From contig JAJEAC010000007.1 of NCBI GenBank assembly GCA_022824315.1, forward strand, positions 39,306 to 103,305: a stretch of DNA of 64,000 nucleotides, given 5' to 3'. The notes beneath the pieces are model-generated. The model was not told the DNA's origin. It saw only the letters and a program-made list of their open reading frames with translations, and did not search any database. Source of the DNA: Silicimonas sp. Its GTDB lineage: Bacteria; Pseudomonadota; Alphaproteobacteria; Rhodobacterales; Rhodobacteraceae. Made by a program: the position numbers and the translations under genes. How positions within the stretch are numbered: position 1 is the stretch's first letter; each line of letters starts with the position of its first letter. Positions 53,870 to 63,903 of this stretch are shown piece after piece.

Positions 53870-54490
53870 GTGACCAAACGCACAGCTGCCAAGTACAAGA
53901 TCGACCGCCGGATGGGCGAGAACATCTGGGGCAGGCCAAAGTCGCCCGTCAATCGCCGCGAATACGGTCCTGGCCAGCATGGACAGCGCCGCAAGGGCAA
54001 GATGTCCGACTTCGGCCTGCAGTTGCGCGCCAAGCAGAAGCTCAAGGGATATTACGGAGACCTGACCGAAAGGCAGTTCCGCCGCATCTTCGCCGAGGCG
54101 GAACGGGTCCGGGGAGATACCGGAGAGAACCTGATCGGACTTCTGGAGCGACGCCTCGACGCCGTCGTGTATCGCGCCAAGTTCGTGCCGACCATATTTG
54201 CCGCACGCCAGTTCGTGAACCACGGTCATGTCAGGGTGAACGGCAAGCGCGTCAACATTCCTTCCTACCGTGTCAGGGAGGGAGACGTGATCGAGGTCCG
54301 TGACCGTTCCAAGCAACTTGCAATCGTGCTGGAGGCGGCTGGACTGCCCGAGCGCGACGTGCCCGAGTACATCGAGGTGGATCACTCGAAGATGACTGCC
54401 ACCTTCGTGCGCAGTCCGGGTCTGACGGATGTCCCCTATCCCGTGCTCATGGAACCGAACCTGGTCGTCGAATACTACGCACAGAACTAG
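53870..54490 (+). CDS. rpsD: 30S ribosomal protein S4
   Basis: S4 begins assembly of the small subunit body. The protein has 206 residues, the usual length, starting from a GTG ([20 protein letters not shown]) that follows a strong AGGAAGGAGA. The S4 RNA-binding domain is at about 95-160 ([45 protein letters not shown]). The longer frame from 53744 runs through the leader hairpin and is rejected. It stands alone. Confidence 0.97.
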   Translation: MTKRTAAKYKIDRRMGENIWGRPKSPVNRREYGPGQHGQRRKGKMSDFGLQLRAKQKLKGYYGDLTERQFRRIFAEAERVRGDTGENLIGLLERRLDAVVYRAKFVPTIFAARQFVNHGHVRVNGKRVNIPSYRVREGDVIEVRDRSKQLAIVLEAAGLPERDVPEYIEVDHSKMTATFVRSPGLTDVPYPVLMEPNLVVEYYAQN

Positions 54491-54708
54491 CCGCGTCGAC
54501 CGGCAGCACGGGTTGTCGGCACGACGTGGTTGGGGTCCTGCGTTCGCCTGAGCGGCAGGGCGGGCAGTTGTGATCCGTCGGAGGGATGCGCTTTCGCATC
54601 GCTGTCCGGCCAGGCGCAAGGCGACCCTTTGAATCGTGCCGATGATGCGCGCCTCGGTCTCGGAAAATGCCGCTCGGATCCATGTTCGCGGCTCAAGGGA
54701 GGCATCCC

Positions 54709-55638
54709 ATGCCAAGCATCGTCAAGGTCGAAGACCTTCGCAAGACTTATGACAACGGGCTCGAGGCCCTGAAGGGCATCACGCTCGACATCGAGGAAGG
54801 AGAGATTCTTGCGCTTCTCGGGCCGAACGGTGCAGGCAAGACGACACTGATTTCGACGATTTGCGGGATCACCCGGCCCACGTCCGGACGAATTTCGGTA
54901 GGCGGGCACGACGTGCAGTCCGAATGGCGCGAGACTCGCAAGCTGATCGGGCTTGTGCCACAGGAAATCAACCTCGAGCCCTTTGAGCTCGTGAAAAACA
55001 CGCTGCGCTTCTCGCGCGGCCTCTTCGGCAAGCCCCGCAACGATGCGCTGGTCGACGGCGTGCTGAAAGACCTCGCACTCTACGACAGGCGGGGCAGCAG
55101 GACGTCAGAGTTGTCCGGCGGCATGCGGCGCCGGGTCCTGATCGCCAAGGCCCTGGCGCACGAGCCGCGTGTCCTGTTCCTGGACGAGCCGACGGCCGGA
55201 GTGGATGTCGAGCTTCGCCGCGACATGTGGGCGCTCGCAGAGCGGCTGCGTGCGGACGGTGTCACCATCATCCTGACCACGCACTACATTGAGGAGGCCG
55301 AGGCCATCGCGGACCGGGTCGGCGTGATCAATTCCGGTGAGCTGCTTCTGGTCGAGAAAAAGTCCGCGCTCATGCAGCGTCTTGGACGGAAGGAAATCCG
55401 GATCAAGCTGACCGAACCGGTCGAAGCCATCCCGGACGTGCTCGCCGAATACGATCTGGTCCGCTCCGAAGACGGCGGGTCGCTGACATATGCCTACAAG
55501 ACGACCGGAGAGCGCACGGGAATCACCCGTCTGCTCACGGCGGTGCAATCCGCCGGGCTGACCTTGTCTGACATCCAGACTCGCCAGAGTTCGCTCGAAG
55601 AGATCTTCGTGCGCCTGGTTCGGGAGGACGTTGCATGA
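54709..55638 (+). CDS. ABC-2 type exporter ATPase (YadG/NodI type)
   Basis: A 309-residue ATPase with Walker [12 protein letters not shown]-loop VPQEINLEP, signature [14 protein letters not shown] and Walker [13 protein letters not shown], then a C-terminal extension of about 90 residues. This is the drug or polysaccharide exporter type related to YadG and NodI. The start follows AAGGGAGGCATCCC. It overlaps its permease gene by 4 bp. The substrate is unknown. Confidence 0.94.
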   Translation: MPSIVKVEDLRKTYDNGLEALKGITLDIEEGEILALLGPNGAGKTTLISTICGITRPTSGRISVGGHDVQSEWRETRKLIGLVPQEINLEPFELVKNTLRFSRGLFGKPRNDALVDGVLKDLALYDRRGSRTSELSGGMRRRVLIAKALAHEPRVLFLDEPTAGVDVELRRDMWALAERLRADGVTIILTTHYIEEAEAIADRVGVINSGELLLVEKKSALMQRLGRKEIRIKLTEPVEAIPDVLAEYDLVRSEDGGSLTYAYKTTGERTGITRLLTAVQSAGLTLSDIQTRQSSLEEIFVRLVREDVA

Positions 55639-56396
55639 ACTGGTACGGCATCGCCGCCATCTGGCGTTTCGAAATGGGGCGGTTCCTCCGTTCCATCCTC
55701 CAGTCAATCGTGTCGCCGGTGGTTGCGACCGCGCTGTACTTTGTCGTCTTCGGTGCCGCCATCGGCAGCCGCATGCCCGAGATCGAGAGCGTGGACTACG
55801 GGGCCTTCATCGTGCCGGGGCTGATCATGCTGACGGTCCTGCAGCAATCGGTTCAGAATGCGGGATTCGGAATCTACTTTCCGAAGTTCATCGGCACGAT
55901 TTACGAGGTCTTGTCGGCACCCATCTCGTCGCTTGAAATCGTGATCGGCTATGTCGGTGCGGCTGCCACCAAGTCGATGCTGATCGGGCTCATCATTCTC
56001 GTGACTTCCCTGTTTTTCGTGGAGTTCAGCATCGTCCATCCCGTGCTCATGCTGGCGTTTCTGGTGCTGACTTCGGTCAGCTTCTCGCTGCTCGGGTTCA
56101 TTCTTGGCATCTGGGCGCGGAATTTCGAGCAATTGAACCTGGTGCCGCTCCTCGTGGTCACGCCGCTCGTCTTCCTCGGTGGATCTTTCTACTCGATCAG
56201 CATGCTGCCTCCGTTCTGGCAAAACGTGTCATTGCTGAATCCGGTGCTGTACCTGGTTTCCGGATTCCGCTGGTCCTTCTTTGGCACTGCGGATGTGCCG
56301 GTCGTGGCAAGCCTGGCCGCGATATTCGTCTTTGCGGGGCTTTGCCTGGGCATCGTCTGGTGGATTTTTCGGACCGGATTCAGGCTGAAGTCATGA
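55635..56396 (+). CDS. ABC-2 type exporter permease (YadH/NodJ type)
   Basis: A 253-residue membrane protein with six segments. The ABC-2 landmarks are [53 protein letters not shown] and [20 protein letters not shown] followed by [16 protein letters not shown]. It forms the exporter with the preceding ATPase. Confidence 0.94.
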   Translation: MNWYGIAAIWRFEMGRFLRSILQSIVSPVVATALYFVVFGAAIGSRMPEIESVDYGAFIVPGLIMLTVLQQSVQNAGFGIYFPKFIGTIYEVLSAPISSLEIVIGYVGAAATKSMLIGLIILVTSLFFVEFSIVHPVLMLAFLVLTSVSFSLLGFILGIWARNFEQLNLVPLLVVTPLVFLGGSFYSISMLPPFWQNVSLLNPVLYLVSGFRWSFFGTADVPVVASLAAIFVFAGLCLGIVWWIFRTGFRLKS

Positions 56397-56429
56397 ACGT
56401 GATGCGGCCACGACGGGCCGCAGGCAGCA

Positions 56430-57383
56430 TCACTCCAGGCGCGTGAGCGTGCATGAAGTCCGGTTGCGCTCGGTTGTCTCGGGGTCGCAAAGCCTGGTTG
56501 CTTCAGTCGAGACGGCCGCGCTTGCCGCCGCCACGCCCCATCGCAGGCATTCGCCGACCGGCTCGGCGCTTGCAAGCGCGAGCGTAAAGGCACCGACGAA
56601 GCTGTCGCCTGCACCGACCTTTGAAACAACCGGCCCAGGCGGGCTGACGGCGTGCCATGCCCCGTCCTTGTCTGCTAGCACCGAACCATCCGCACCTCGG
56701 GCGACGATGACGACCCGGGCCACGCCCCTGTCGACGAGTTCGCGGGCGAACGTGGCTGTGTCGGCTCGCGTGGGCAGGGGGCGACCCGCCAGTTCTTCGC
56801 CTTCCTCGCCGTCCATGCGGAGTACGTAGACGGCGTCGTGCGGCTTCTCGGCGAGGTGGAACAGGGCCGGGCCGGACGTGTCGACAATCAGGTGTGCTCC
56901 CCGTCCGGCCACATGTTCCGCAAGGATTGAGGGAAAGTCCTTTGCGACGCCGGGTGGCTGGCTCCCGGAGAGGACGACAAGCGTATCTTCGCCAGCCGCC
57001 TGGTCGACCGAGTCGAGCGCGCGCGGCACATCATGCTCCTGCCACACCGGTCCTGGCATGACGAACCGGAACTGTTCCCGTGATGCCCGATTGATCACCG
57101 ACATGGACTGGCGCGTTTCGCCCGGACCCTGAAAGGCGACCGTGGGCACGCCTTCGAGCGCGAGCAGTTGCAGCAGATGCGCGCCCGTGGCACCGCCGAT
57201 GGCGACGAGGGCCGTCGCTTGGCCACCCAGAAGCTTGACGGCTCGCGCGACGTTGATGCCTCCTCCGCCCGGATCGATCTGAGGCTCTGAACAGCGCAGC
57301 TTCAATTCGGGCGCGATCTCCGGTGCCGTCGTGGAAAAATCGACGGTTGGGTTCAGCGTGATGGTCAGGATGTGCGACTTCAT
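56430..57383 (-). CDS. PfkB family hexose kinase (1-phosphofructokinase-like)
   Basis: A 317-residue ribokinase-family sugar kinase. TLNPTVDFSTTAPEI at the N-terminus and GGGGINVARAVKLLGG are those of the FruK/PfkB/LacC branch; GAGDSFVGAFTLALA holds the catalytic Asp and anion hole. It could phosphorylate fructose 1-phosphate, fructose 6-phosphate or tagatose 6-phosphate; the sequence alone does not decide. It has no sugar genes beside it and converges with the ABC-2 permease gene. Confidence 0.92.
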   Translation of the reverse strand: MKSHILTITLNPTVDFSTTAPEIAPELKLRCSEPQIDPGGGGINVARAVKLLGGQATALVAIGGATGAHLLQLLALEGVPTVAFQGPGETRQSMSVINRASREQFRFVMPGPVWQEHDVPRALDSVDQAAGEDTLVVLSGSQPPGVAKDFPSILAEHVAGRGAHLIVDTSGPALFHLAEKPHDAVYVLRMDGEEGEELAGRPLPTRADTATFARELVDRGVARVVIVARGADGSVLADKDGAWHAVSPPGPVVSKVGAGDSFVGAFTLALASAEPVGECLRWGVAAASAAVSTEATRLCDPETTERNRTSCTLTRLE

Positions 57384-57516
57384 TTACCGATATTCCTTGA
57401 GAGGGGCTGCGAGGGAAGGCTGGAATGGTCCCGGCACAAGCGCTCGCCCTTCGGGTCATTGGCTGGGCGCGGCCTTGCCGGACCGACGTTCACGAGGCCG
57501 GTGCGCTGGCCGGCCA

Positions 57517-58833
57517 TCAAGGACCTGGCTTCTTCTGGAGAAGCGGCATGACATCGGCCATTTCGGGGCCTCGCGACCGGCCGGTGATAGCCACGCGGAG
57601 CGGCATGAAGAGGCTCTTGCCCTTTCGTCCGGTCTTGTTGCTGACGGCGCATGTCCAGGTGGACCAGGTGTTAGCATCGTATGGAGGCGCGGTAAGCAGT
57701 TCCAATGCCTCGCCGACGAACTCGCGATCCTCTTCGGCGACGGCAGGTGGGTCCGAGCGGACAAGAGCTTGCCACCAGTCGCCTGCCTCGGAACGCCGTG
57801 AGACATTGGCGCGCACGGCATGCCAGTATCGCTCACGCAACTCTGCCGGAACGGCGCCCAAGTGTTCCGCGACGTCATCGACAGCAAGTCCGTGCACCAC
57901 GCGCGAGGTGAGAGGATCCAGATCCTCCGGGTCGAACTTCGTGGGTGCGGCGCCGAATCGCGCGATGTCGAAGCCTTCGATCATTTCATCGTGGCTGGCG
58001 CACAGCCTGACCGGGTCGGATGATCCCAACCTGGCCATGAGCGACAGGATTGCCATCGGTTCGACGCCGTTGGCCCGCAACTCGCGCAGGCTGAGCGTGT
58101 TCAGCCGTTTCGCCAGCGGTTCGCCCTTGGCATCGGTCAGGAGCGAGTGGTGGGCAAATTCCGGCGGCTGGCTCCCGAGCGCTTCCATTGCCTGGATCTG
58201 GGCAGCGGTATTCGTCACGTGATCCGATCCGCGAACCACATGCGTGACCCCCATGTCGATGTCGTCGACGACCGAGGCCAAGGTATAGAGCATTCGTCCG
58301 TCCTGCCTGATCAACACCGGGTCCGACACACTGGCTGCGTCGATCGATATTTGACCGAGGATCAGGTCTTCCCACTCAATCCTTGCGTGGTTCAGCTTGA
58401 AGCGCCAGGCACCTGTGCCGCGTTCGGCCCGAAGCCGAGTCCTATCTGCCTCCGAGAGATCGAGCGCTGCCCGGTCGTAGACCGGAGGCCTTCCCATGTT
58501 CCTTTGTTTCTTGCGCTTGAGCTGAAGTTCGGTGGGAGTTTCCCATGCCTCGTAGAACCGCCCCATGCCCCGGAGCCTGTCTGCGGTTTCATTGTAGAGG
58601 TCGAGCCTCGCGGACTGGTGTTCGACCCGGTCCCAACCCAGGCCCAGCCACTCGAGATCCTCCCGGATGGCGTCGACGTATTCCTGCCGGGAACGATCCG
58701 TGTCGGTGTCGTCGATGCGCAGGATGAACGTGCCGCCCGCCTTCCGCGAGATGAGCCAGTTCAGCAGTGCCGTGCGCAGATTGCCGACATGGATGTAGCC
58801 GGTCGGCGATGGCGCGAAACGGGTGACGGTCAT
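57517..58833 (-). CDS. gltX: Glutamyl-tRNA synthetase (GltX)
   Basis: A 438-residue class I synthetase that charges tRNA-Glu. The HIGH-like motif is PSPTGYIHVGNLRTALLNW and the IDDTDTDRSRQEY stretch is typical. At the KMSKS site, usually KLSKR, it reads PLAKRLNTLSL. The short length and the divergent C-terminal anticodon domain suggest the second GluRS paralogue that many alphaproteobacteria carry, which may prefer particular tRNAs. The start MTVTRFAPSPTG at 58833 is taken from homology. Confidence 0.93.
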   Translation of the reverse strand: MTVTRFAPSPTGYIHVGNLRTALLNWLISRKAGGTFILRIDDTDTDRSRQEYVDAIREDLEWLGLGWDRVEHQSARLDLYNETADRLRGMGRFYEAWETPTELQLKRKKQRNMGRPPVYDRAALDLSEADRTRLRAERGTGAWRFKLNHARIEWEDLILGQISIDAASVSDPVLIRQDGRMLYTLASVVDDIDMGVTHVVRGSDHVTNTAAQIQAMEALGSQPPEFAHHSLLTDAKGEPLAKRLNTLSLRELRANGVEPMAILSLMARLGSSDPVRLCASHDEMIEGFDIARFGAAPTKFDPEDLDPLTSRVVHGLAVDDVAEHLGAVPAELRERYWHAVRANVSRRSEAGDWWQALVRSDPPAVAEEDREFVGEALELLTAPPYDANTWSTWTCAVSNKTGRKGKSLFMPLRVAITGRSRGPEMADVMPLLQKKPGP

Positions 58834-58898
58834 TTGGGATCTCCTGATCGGCAGTGCCTCTTTCACATGAGTTGCGAATTGTCCATATAGGGAGCGTG

Positions 58899-59303
58899 AT
58901 GGACCGGCAGGTGGCAGAGGCGCCGGATGCGGCGGTTATCGAGGCCATGGCGGTCGCATCCGTCGAGGCCTTGCCGAAGAAGTTCCGAGACCATGCCCGC
59001 GCCGTGGTGATCCAGGTCGAGGAATTTGCGAGGGACGACATTCTTGCCGATTTGGAAATCGACGACCCGTTTGAACTGACGGGTCTTTACGACGGCGTCC
59101 CGCTCACGGAAAAGTCTGTGTCGGACCAGCGTGGGCAACCGGATGCGATCTGGCTTTTCCGTCGGGCCATTCTGGAAGAGTGGATCGAACGTGGCGACGT
59201 GACGCTTTCCGATCTGGTGGCGCACGTCATGGTTCACGAACTGGCGCATCACTTCGGATGGTCGGACGAGGACATCGCGAGCATTGACGAATGGTGGACG
59301 TAG
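58899..59303 (+). CDS. Minimal zinc metallopeptidase (DUF1025 family)
   Basis: A 134-residue protein with the zinc motif HELAHHFG near the C-terminus, followed by an acidic SDEDIASIDEWW end. The N-terminal region holds VVIQVEEFARDDIL and the middle has DPFELTGLYDGVPLTEKS and DAIWLFRRAILEEW, all typical. No signal peptide is present. The substrates of this family are unknown. It is divergent from gltX with 65 bp between starts. Confidence 0.9.
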   Translation: MDRQVAEAPDAAVIEAMAVASVEALPKKFRDHARAVVIQVEEFARDDILADLEIDDPFELTGLYDGVPLTEKSVSDQRGQPDAIWLFRRAILEEWIERGDVTLSDLVAHVMVHELAHHFGWSDEDIASIDEWWT

Positions 59304-59472
59304 CAAGCAGACCAAGTCCTTGCTTGCTGACGCCTGTCAGAACGCGCGATGACGTCGTACGGGTCTTCATTCTTCGATCCGGAAAAACCAGGTTGTGCGT
59401 GCAGGGCTTCCGCATGGGGCGGGTGCGAGGCGCAAATCGATGCGACCGATGCCCGCGGCAGGACGTGTCGGC

Positions 59473-60569
59473 CTAGTTCAGGCGCAATCCAGTATCAGGT
59501 GCGAAGTATGACACCTTGCCAAGATCGAACGCCAGTTTTCGGGTCTTCCCGGGCTGGGCGGTCGTTTCCGAATGCAAACGCGCCGTGACGCTTTTGCCGC
59601 CGAGTTGCATGACAACGAAGGTGTCCGCGCCGGTGGGCTCTACGATGTCGATAATGCAGTCTGCTGCCTGGACATTTCCTCCTCCGCGCATTGCCGGATC
59701 CGCAATGTCCTCTGGGCGCACACCGAGGATAACATCGCTCGGCAAATCGCGATTGATTTCGTCTGTCAGGACTATCGGTTCCCCGTCCTTGCGCAAGATT
59801 TCGATATTCGTGCCGTCGTCGTTCGACCGTGTCTTGGCCGGTATCAGATTCATCGCCGGGCTGCCCATGAAATCTGCCACGAACAGGTTTGCGGGCCGAT
59901 TGTAGATTTCGGATGACGTTCCGATCTGCTGGATTTCGCCGCCCTTCATGACAACGATCTTCGTGGCCAGCGTCATCGCTTCGATCTGGTCGTGCGTCAC
60001 GTAGACCATGGATGCCCCAGGTTCTGGTGCAGCGCCTTGATCTCGGTTCGCATCTCGACGCGGAGCTTCGCGTCGAGGTTCGAAAGCGGCTCGTCAAACA
60101 GAAACAGCATAGGATCCCGAACCAGCGCACGACCCATTGCGACACGCTGCCGTTGCCCACCGGAAAGCTGGCCCGGACGACGGCCAAGCAGTGGCTCGAT
60201 CTGAAGCTGCTGCGCAACTTGCGCCAGCTTTGCTTCTTGCGTCGACTGATCGACCCCTCGAACCTTCATGCCAAAGGTGATGTTCTTCGCGACGCTCATC
60301 GTTGGATAGAGCGCGTATGACTGGAACACCATCGCGATGTTTCGGTCCTTCGGGCTGACGTTCGTCATGTCCTGCCCGCCGATGCTCAGCTTCCCGCCCG
60401 AAATCGGTTCCAGGCCGGCGATGCAATTCAAGAGTGTGGACTTGCCGCAGCCGGAAGGCCCGACAAGGACCAGGAAGTCACCGGAATCGATAGACACATT
60501 GATGTCTTTCAGGATCTCCAATGACCCGTAGTTCTTGTAGAGATTCTGGATTTCAAGGATCGGAGCCAT
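59473..60569 (-). pseudogene. Sugar ABC transporter ATPase (UgpC/MalK type), one-base frameshift
   Basis: The first part (60569 to about 60019) has Walker A GPSGCGKST, signature [15 protein letters not shown] and Walker [12 protein letters not shown], and ends in LGHPWST with a stop. A second frame starts at once with [18 protein letters not shown] and continues through the regulatory OB-type domain to the end (VRPEDIAD). Adding one base to the run of four G on the coding strand (60015-60018) restores [12 protein letters not shown] and a 365-residue protein of normal length. Both parts look well conserved, so the break is recent, or an error. It is the last gene of the glucose/mannose-type importer. 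Confidence 0.88.
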
Positions 60570-60574
60570 CGGAT

Positions 60575-61468
60575 TTATCCTTTCACAGACCCCGCGGTCA
60601 GACCGCGGATGAAATACTTGCCGGCCACGACGTAGACAAGCAGCGTCGGCAAGGCCGCAATGATCGCGGCCGCCATGTCAACGTTGTATTCTTTGACCCC
60701 GGTAGTCGAATTTACGATGTTGTTGAGGGCCACGGTTACGGGCTGAGTTCCGGCTTGGCTGAAGGACACGCCGAACAGGAAATCGTTCCAGATCTGGGTG
60801 AATTGCCAGATGACGGTCACAACGATGATCGGCAGCGAGAGCGGAAGGAATATCGACCAGAAGATCCGGAAAAACCCTGCCCCATCGACCTTGGCAGCCT
60901 TGGTAAGTTCAATCGGTATCGTGACATAATAGTTGCGAAAGAACAGGGTCGTGAACCCAAGGCCGTAGACAACGTGGACAAAGATCAGGCCCTGAATGGT
61001 CCCCGCAATTCCCATGATGCCCAAGACGCGTGCCATCGGAAGCAGCACCACTTGGAAGGGGATGAAGCAGCCGAAGAGCATGAGCGCGAAAATGATGTTT
61101 GCCCCGCGAAAGCGCCATTGGGCGACAACGTAGCCATTTATTGCGCCAACGAGTGTCGAGATCGCTACGGCCGGAACCGCGATCAGGACGGAATTCCAGA
61201 AATAGGGCTGTACTCCTTCGCACTTTATGCCCGTGCAAGCGCCGGACCACGCGGTGAACCAGGCGTCAAAGGTCACTTCGCGCGGCAAAGCGACAAGATC
61301 GCCGGTGCGGATTTCCTCAAGGCTTTTCAGAGATGTCGTGACCATCACAAAAAGCGGCATGAGATAAATCGCCACGAAGAACCCGAGGGCGATGTAGAGG
61401 CTCCATCGCAGGAGAAGCCGAACGGCCTGGCTTTGCCCTCGGGTCGGCGAGGTCGCAAGATCAGTCAT
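60575..61468 (-). CDS. gtsC: Glucose/mannose ABC transporter permease (MalG type)
   Basis: A 297-residue inner-membrane protein with six segments, beginning WSLYIALGFFVAIYLMPLFV. The conserved EAA loop reads ELTKAAKVDGAGFFRIFWSI; a hydrophobic block near SLPIIVVTVIWQFTQIWND follows. It overlaps the preceding permease by 8 bp and is followed by the ATPase after 5 bp. Confidence 0.93.
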   Translation of the reverse strand: MTDLATSPTRGQSQAVRLLLRWSLYIALGFFVAIYLMPLFVMVTTSLKSLEEIRTGDLVALPREVTFDAWFTAWSGACTGIKCEGVQPYFWNSVLIAVPAVAISTLVGAINGYVVAQWRFRGANIIFALMLFGCFIPFQVVLLPMARVLGIMGIAGTIQGLIFVHVVYGLGFTTLFFRNYYVTIPIELTKAAKVDGAGFFRIFWSIFLPLSLPIIVVTVIWQFTQIWNDFLFGVSFSQAGTQPVTVALNNIVNSTTGVKEYNVDMAAAIIAALPTLLVYVVAGKYFIRGLTAGSVKG

Positions 61469-62336
61469 TCTTTTGAGACCTCAGTTCAGAGTAGAGATAG
61501 GGAACGACAATCGCGAAGACGACAGCCATCATGGCCATGGCGGAGCTCGCCGCTTGCCCGATGTCACCGCGTGAAAACGCCATCGCGTACATGTAGGTCG
61601 CGGGAAGATCCGTTGCGAACCCCGGACCGCCGCCTGTCAGTGCGATCACGAGGTCAAAGCTCTTGATCGCCAAGTGCGCCAGCACGATGAATGCGGACAG
61701 GAAGATCGGTGCCATCGACGGAATGATGATTGCCGTATAGATGCGCCACGTCGGTATTCCATCGACCTGCGCAGCCTTGATGATCTCGCCATCGACCGAT
61801 CTCAGGCCAGCCAAGAACAGCGCCATCACGAATCCCGAACTCTGCCAAAGGGCAGCGATTACGACGGTGTAGATTGCCATGTCCGGATCGACGAGCCAGT
61901 CGAACGAGAAGCCCTCGAATCCCCAGCCCTTGACCATCGCCTCCAGCCCAAGGCCAGGGTTGAGTATCCATTTCCAGGCCGTCCCTGTGACGATCATCGA
62001 GAGCGCCATCGGGTACAGGTAGATCGTGCGGATAGCACCTTCTGTTCGGATGTTCTGGTCGAGCAGGATGGCCATCAAGAGCCCAAGCGCCATCGCAATG
62101 ACGATGAAGAGCGCCCCAAAGATAAAGAGGTTGTTCAGCGCCGTGTCCCAACGCGGCGACGCAAACAGCCGTTCGTACTGAATGAACCCTTCGATCTCGT
62201 ATTTCGGCAACAGGCGCGATCTGGTCAGGGACACCCAGGCTGTCCACGCAATGAATCCGTACACGAAAACGAGAACTGCAACGAATGACGGTGCAAGCAT
62301 CAGCTTGGGCAGGTGGTCTTCGAGCCATTTGGTCAT
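61461..62336 (-). CDS. gtsB: Glucose/mannose ABC transporter permease (MalF type)
   Basis: A 291-residue inner-membrane protein with six segments and the EAA loop EIIKAAQVDGIPTWRIYTAI. It forms the channel with the next permease. The ATG at 62336 (MTKWLEDHLPKLMLAPS) is chosen; the longer frame from 62405 overlaps the hairpin and the gtsA end. It follows gtsA after 65 bp that hold a strong hairpin. Confidence 0.93.
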   Translation of the reverse strand: MTKWLEDHLPKLMLAPSFVAVLVFVYGFIAWTAWVSLTRSRLLPKYEIEGFIQYERLFASPRWDTALNNLFIFGALFIVIAMALGLLMAILLDQNIRTEGAIRTIYLYPMALSMIVTGTAWKWILNPGLGLEAMVKGWGFEGFSFDWLVDPDMAIYTVVIAALWQSSGFVMALFLAGLRSVDGEIIKAAQVDGIPTWRIYTAIIIPSMAPIFLSAFIVLAHLAIKSFDLVIALTGGGPGFATDLPATYMYAMAFSRGDIGQAASSAMAMMAVVFAIVVPYLYSELRSQKND

Positions 62337-62361
62337 GAGCTGTTCACCAGCGTGCGGGACC

Positions 62362-62384
62362 CCGCCGCGGGAGAACCGCGGCGG
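62362..62384 (-). terminator. Intraoperon hairpin between gtsA and gtsB
   Basis: CCGCCGCGG / CCGCGGCGG with a 5-base loop is a perfect 9-bp stem in the gap after the binding-protein gene. No T-run follows. It resembles the hairpin at 25166-25194 in position and probably serves the same purpose, raising the level of the binding protein over the membrane parts. Confidence 0.55.
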
Positions 62385-62401
62385 AGACGTCATGTGGTTG
62401 A

Positions 62402-63646
62402 TCACATGCTGTTTGCAACGGCTGTCACCAGCTGCTGAACGGCATCTTCGGACGACATGTCAGAATTGAAGTGGGAAGTCACGACATCGGTGATAGCGCC
62501 CGCCTGCGCGCCACGCAGCGCCATGCCATGGGCATAGCTGGGCAGAAGGGAGCCGCCTTCGCTGGACGCGGCCATGTCGCTTGCCGACAAGTGGGCGCAG
62601 CTGTCAAACTCATCCAGAGCGACGTCGACGCGAGCCGGGATGGACCCCTTGTTGAGGTTGAACACTTTCTGGAAGTTCTTGCCGACGATCAGCTTGGCCA
62701 GCAACTGTTGGCCAGCCTCTTTGTCGGCACCGTCAACCGCGAACATCGCGAAGCTGTCAACGTTGTACAGAAATCCGTCACCGGGCGTCGAGGCGCAAAG
62801 GAAATCTTCTCCTGGCGCCTTGCCAGCGGCCAGGAACTCGCCCTTGGCCCAATCGCCCATGATCTGAAACGCAGCTTCGCCGTTCATCACCATCGCGGTC
62901 GCAAGATTCCAGTCCCGGCCGGGGAAATTCGGGTCAACGAACCCGCGCAAGGTGCGCATCTGGTCAAACACCGCTTTCATCCCGTCAGACTTGAGCGTGG
63001 CCTCGTCCAGTTCGACGAAGGCCTTGTGGAACCCGTCCGCGCCCAGGATGCCAAGCGCCACGGCTTCAAAGACAGTCGCGTCCTGCCATGCCTGACCGCC
63101 ATGGGCCAGGGGAATGATGCCCGCGGCCTGGAGCGTTTCAGCAGCGGCATTGAACTCGTCCCACGAAGACGGCATCGCTATGCCGTTTGCCTCGAGCACG
63201 TCTGCGTTGGCCCAGATCCAGTCCACGCGGTGAACATTGACCGGCGCTGCGCACCACGTGCCTTCGCATTTCATGTGGCCGGCAATGGATGCAGGCAAGA
63301 CATCCGCCCAGCCTTCGGCTTCCGCCACAGCAGATATGTCGGCAAGCACACCCTCTTCGTACCATTCCTGAATTGCCGGGCCCTTCAGTTGAACGGCTGT
63401 CGGGGCATTGCCGGACAGGACGCGCGCCCGAAGTGCCGTCATGGCTGCATCGCCGCCGCCGCCGGCAACGGGCATGTCGGTCCATGTGCCGCCGTTTGCA
63501 GCGAAATCCTCTTGCAGGACGGCCACGGATTTTGCTTCGCCACCGGATGTCCACCAGTGAAGCACTTCGGCTTCAGGACCTGCGTAAGCCGCGCTTGATG
63601 CGACCAGGGCAACTCCGGAAACGGCGCCGAGAACTTGGGACTTCAT
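62402..63646 (-). CDS. gtsA: Glucose/mannose-binding protein of an ABC importer
   Basis: A 414-residue CUT1-class periplasmic receptor. The signal peptide MKSQVLGAVSGVALVASSAA ends in AYA before GPEAEVLHWWTSGGEAKSVA. The stretch MPVAGGGGDAAMTALRARVLSG, then PVNVHRVDWIWANADVLEAN, IPLAHGGQAWQDATVFEA and GRDWNLATAMVMNGEAAFQI match the glucose-binding GtsA group of pseudomonads and relatives. The start follows GGGAGGAAGAA. It opens the importer operon. Confidence 0.92.
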   Translation of the reverse strand: MKSQVLGAVSGVALVASSAAYAGPEAEVLHWWTSGGEAKSVAVLQEDFAANGGTWTDMPVAGGGGDAAMTALRARVLSGNAPTAVQLKGPAIQEWYEEGVLADISAVAEAEGWADVLPASIAGHMKCEGTWCAAPVNVHRVDWIWANADVLEANGIAMPSSWDEFNAAAETLQAAGIIPLAHGGQAWQDATVFEAVALGILGADGFHKAFVELDEATLKSDGMKAVFDQMRTLRGFVDPNFPGRDWNLATAMVMNGEAAFQIMGDWAKGEFLAAGKAPGEDFLCASTPGDGFLYNVDSFAMFAVDGADKEAGQQLLAKLIVGKNFQKVFNLNKGSIPARVDVALDEFDSCAHLSASDMAASSEGGSLLPSYAHGMALRGAQAGAITDVVTSHFNSDMSSEDAVQQLVTAVANSM

Positions 63647-63773
63647 TTTTTCTTCCTCCCTAAAGGATGCCGCGATCGCGGCCAGATGGGTCGATCTTCT
63701 AGGTGCAGGTCCGGGCAATACAATCTGCGCGAGCCCGCATTTCCGACCAAGGAGCAAGATTCTCGCCCGGTTC

Positions 63774-63819
63774 GTTACAGGTTGTTACCAAGCGCTCGAT
63801 TCTGTTGCATGATGTTACA
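63774..63819. promoter_or_regulatory. GTTAC-type repeats at 10-bp spacing upstream of gtsA
   Basis: GTTACA (63774), GTTACC (63784), GTTGCA (63804) and GTTACA (63814) start at multiples of 10 bp from each other; only the slot at 63794 is degenerate. They lie 128-173 bp before the gtsA start. Such phasing puts all copies on one face of the helix, as for a regulator binding side by side. Confidence 0.55.
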
Positions 63820-63903
63820 TAAACCGGCTCAGGCAAGTCACGGATCCGGACTTCATGGGCAGGGCGATTTTGTTTTCCGCCGCGTGACCGAGGCGAGGTG
63901 ATT

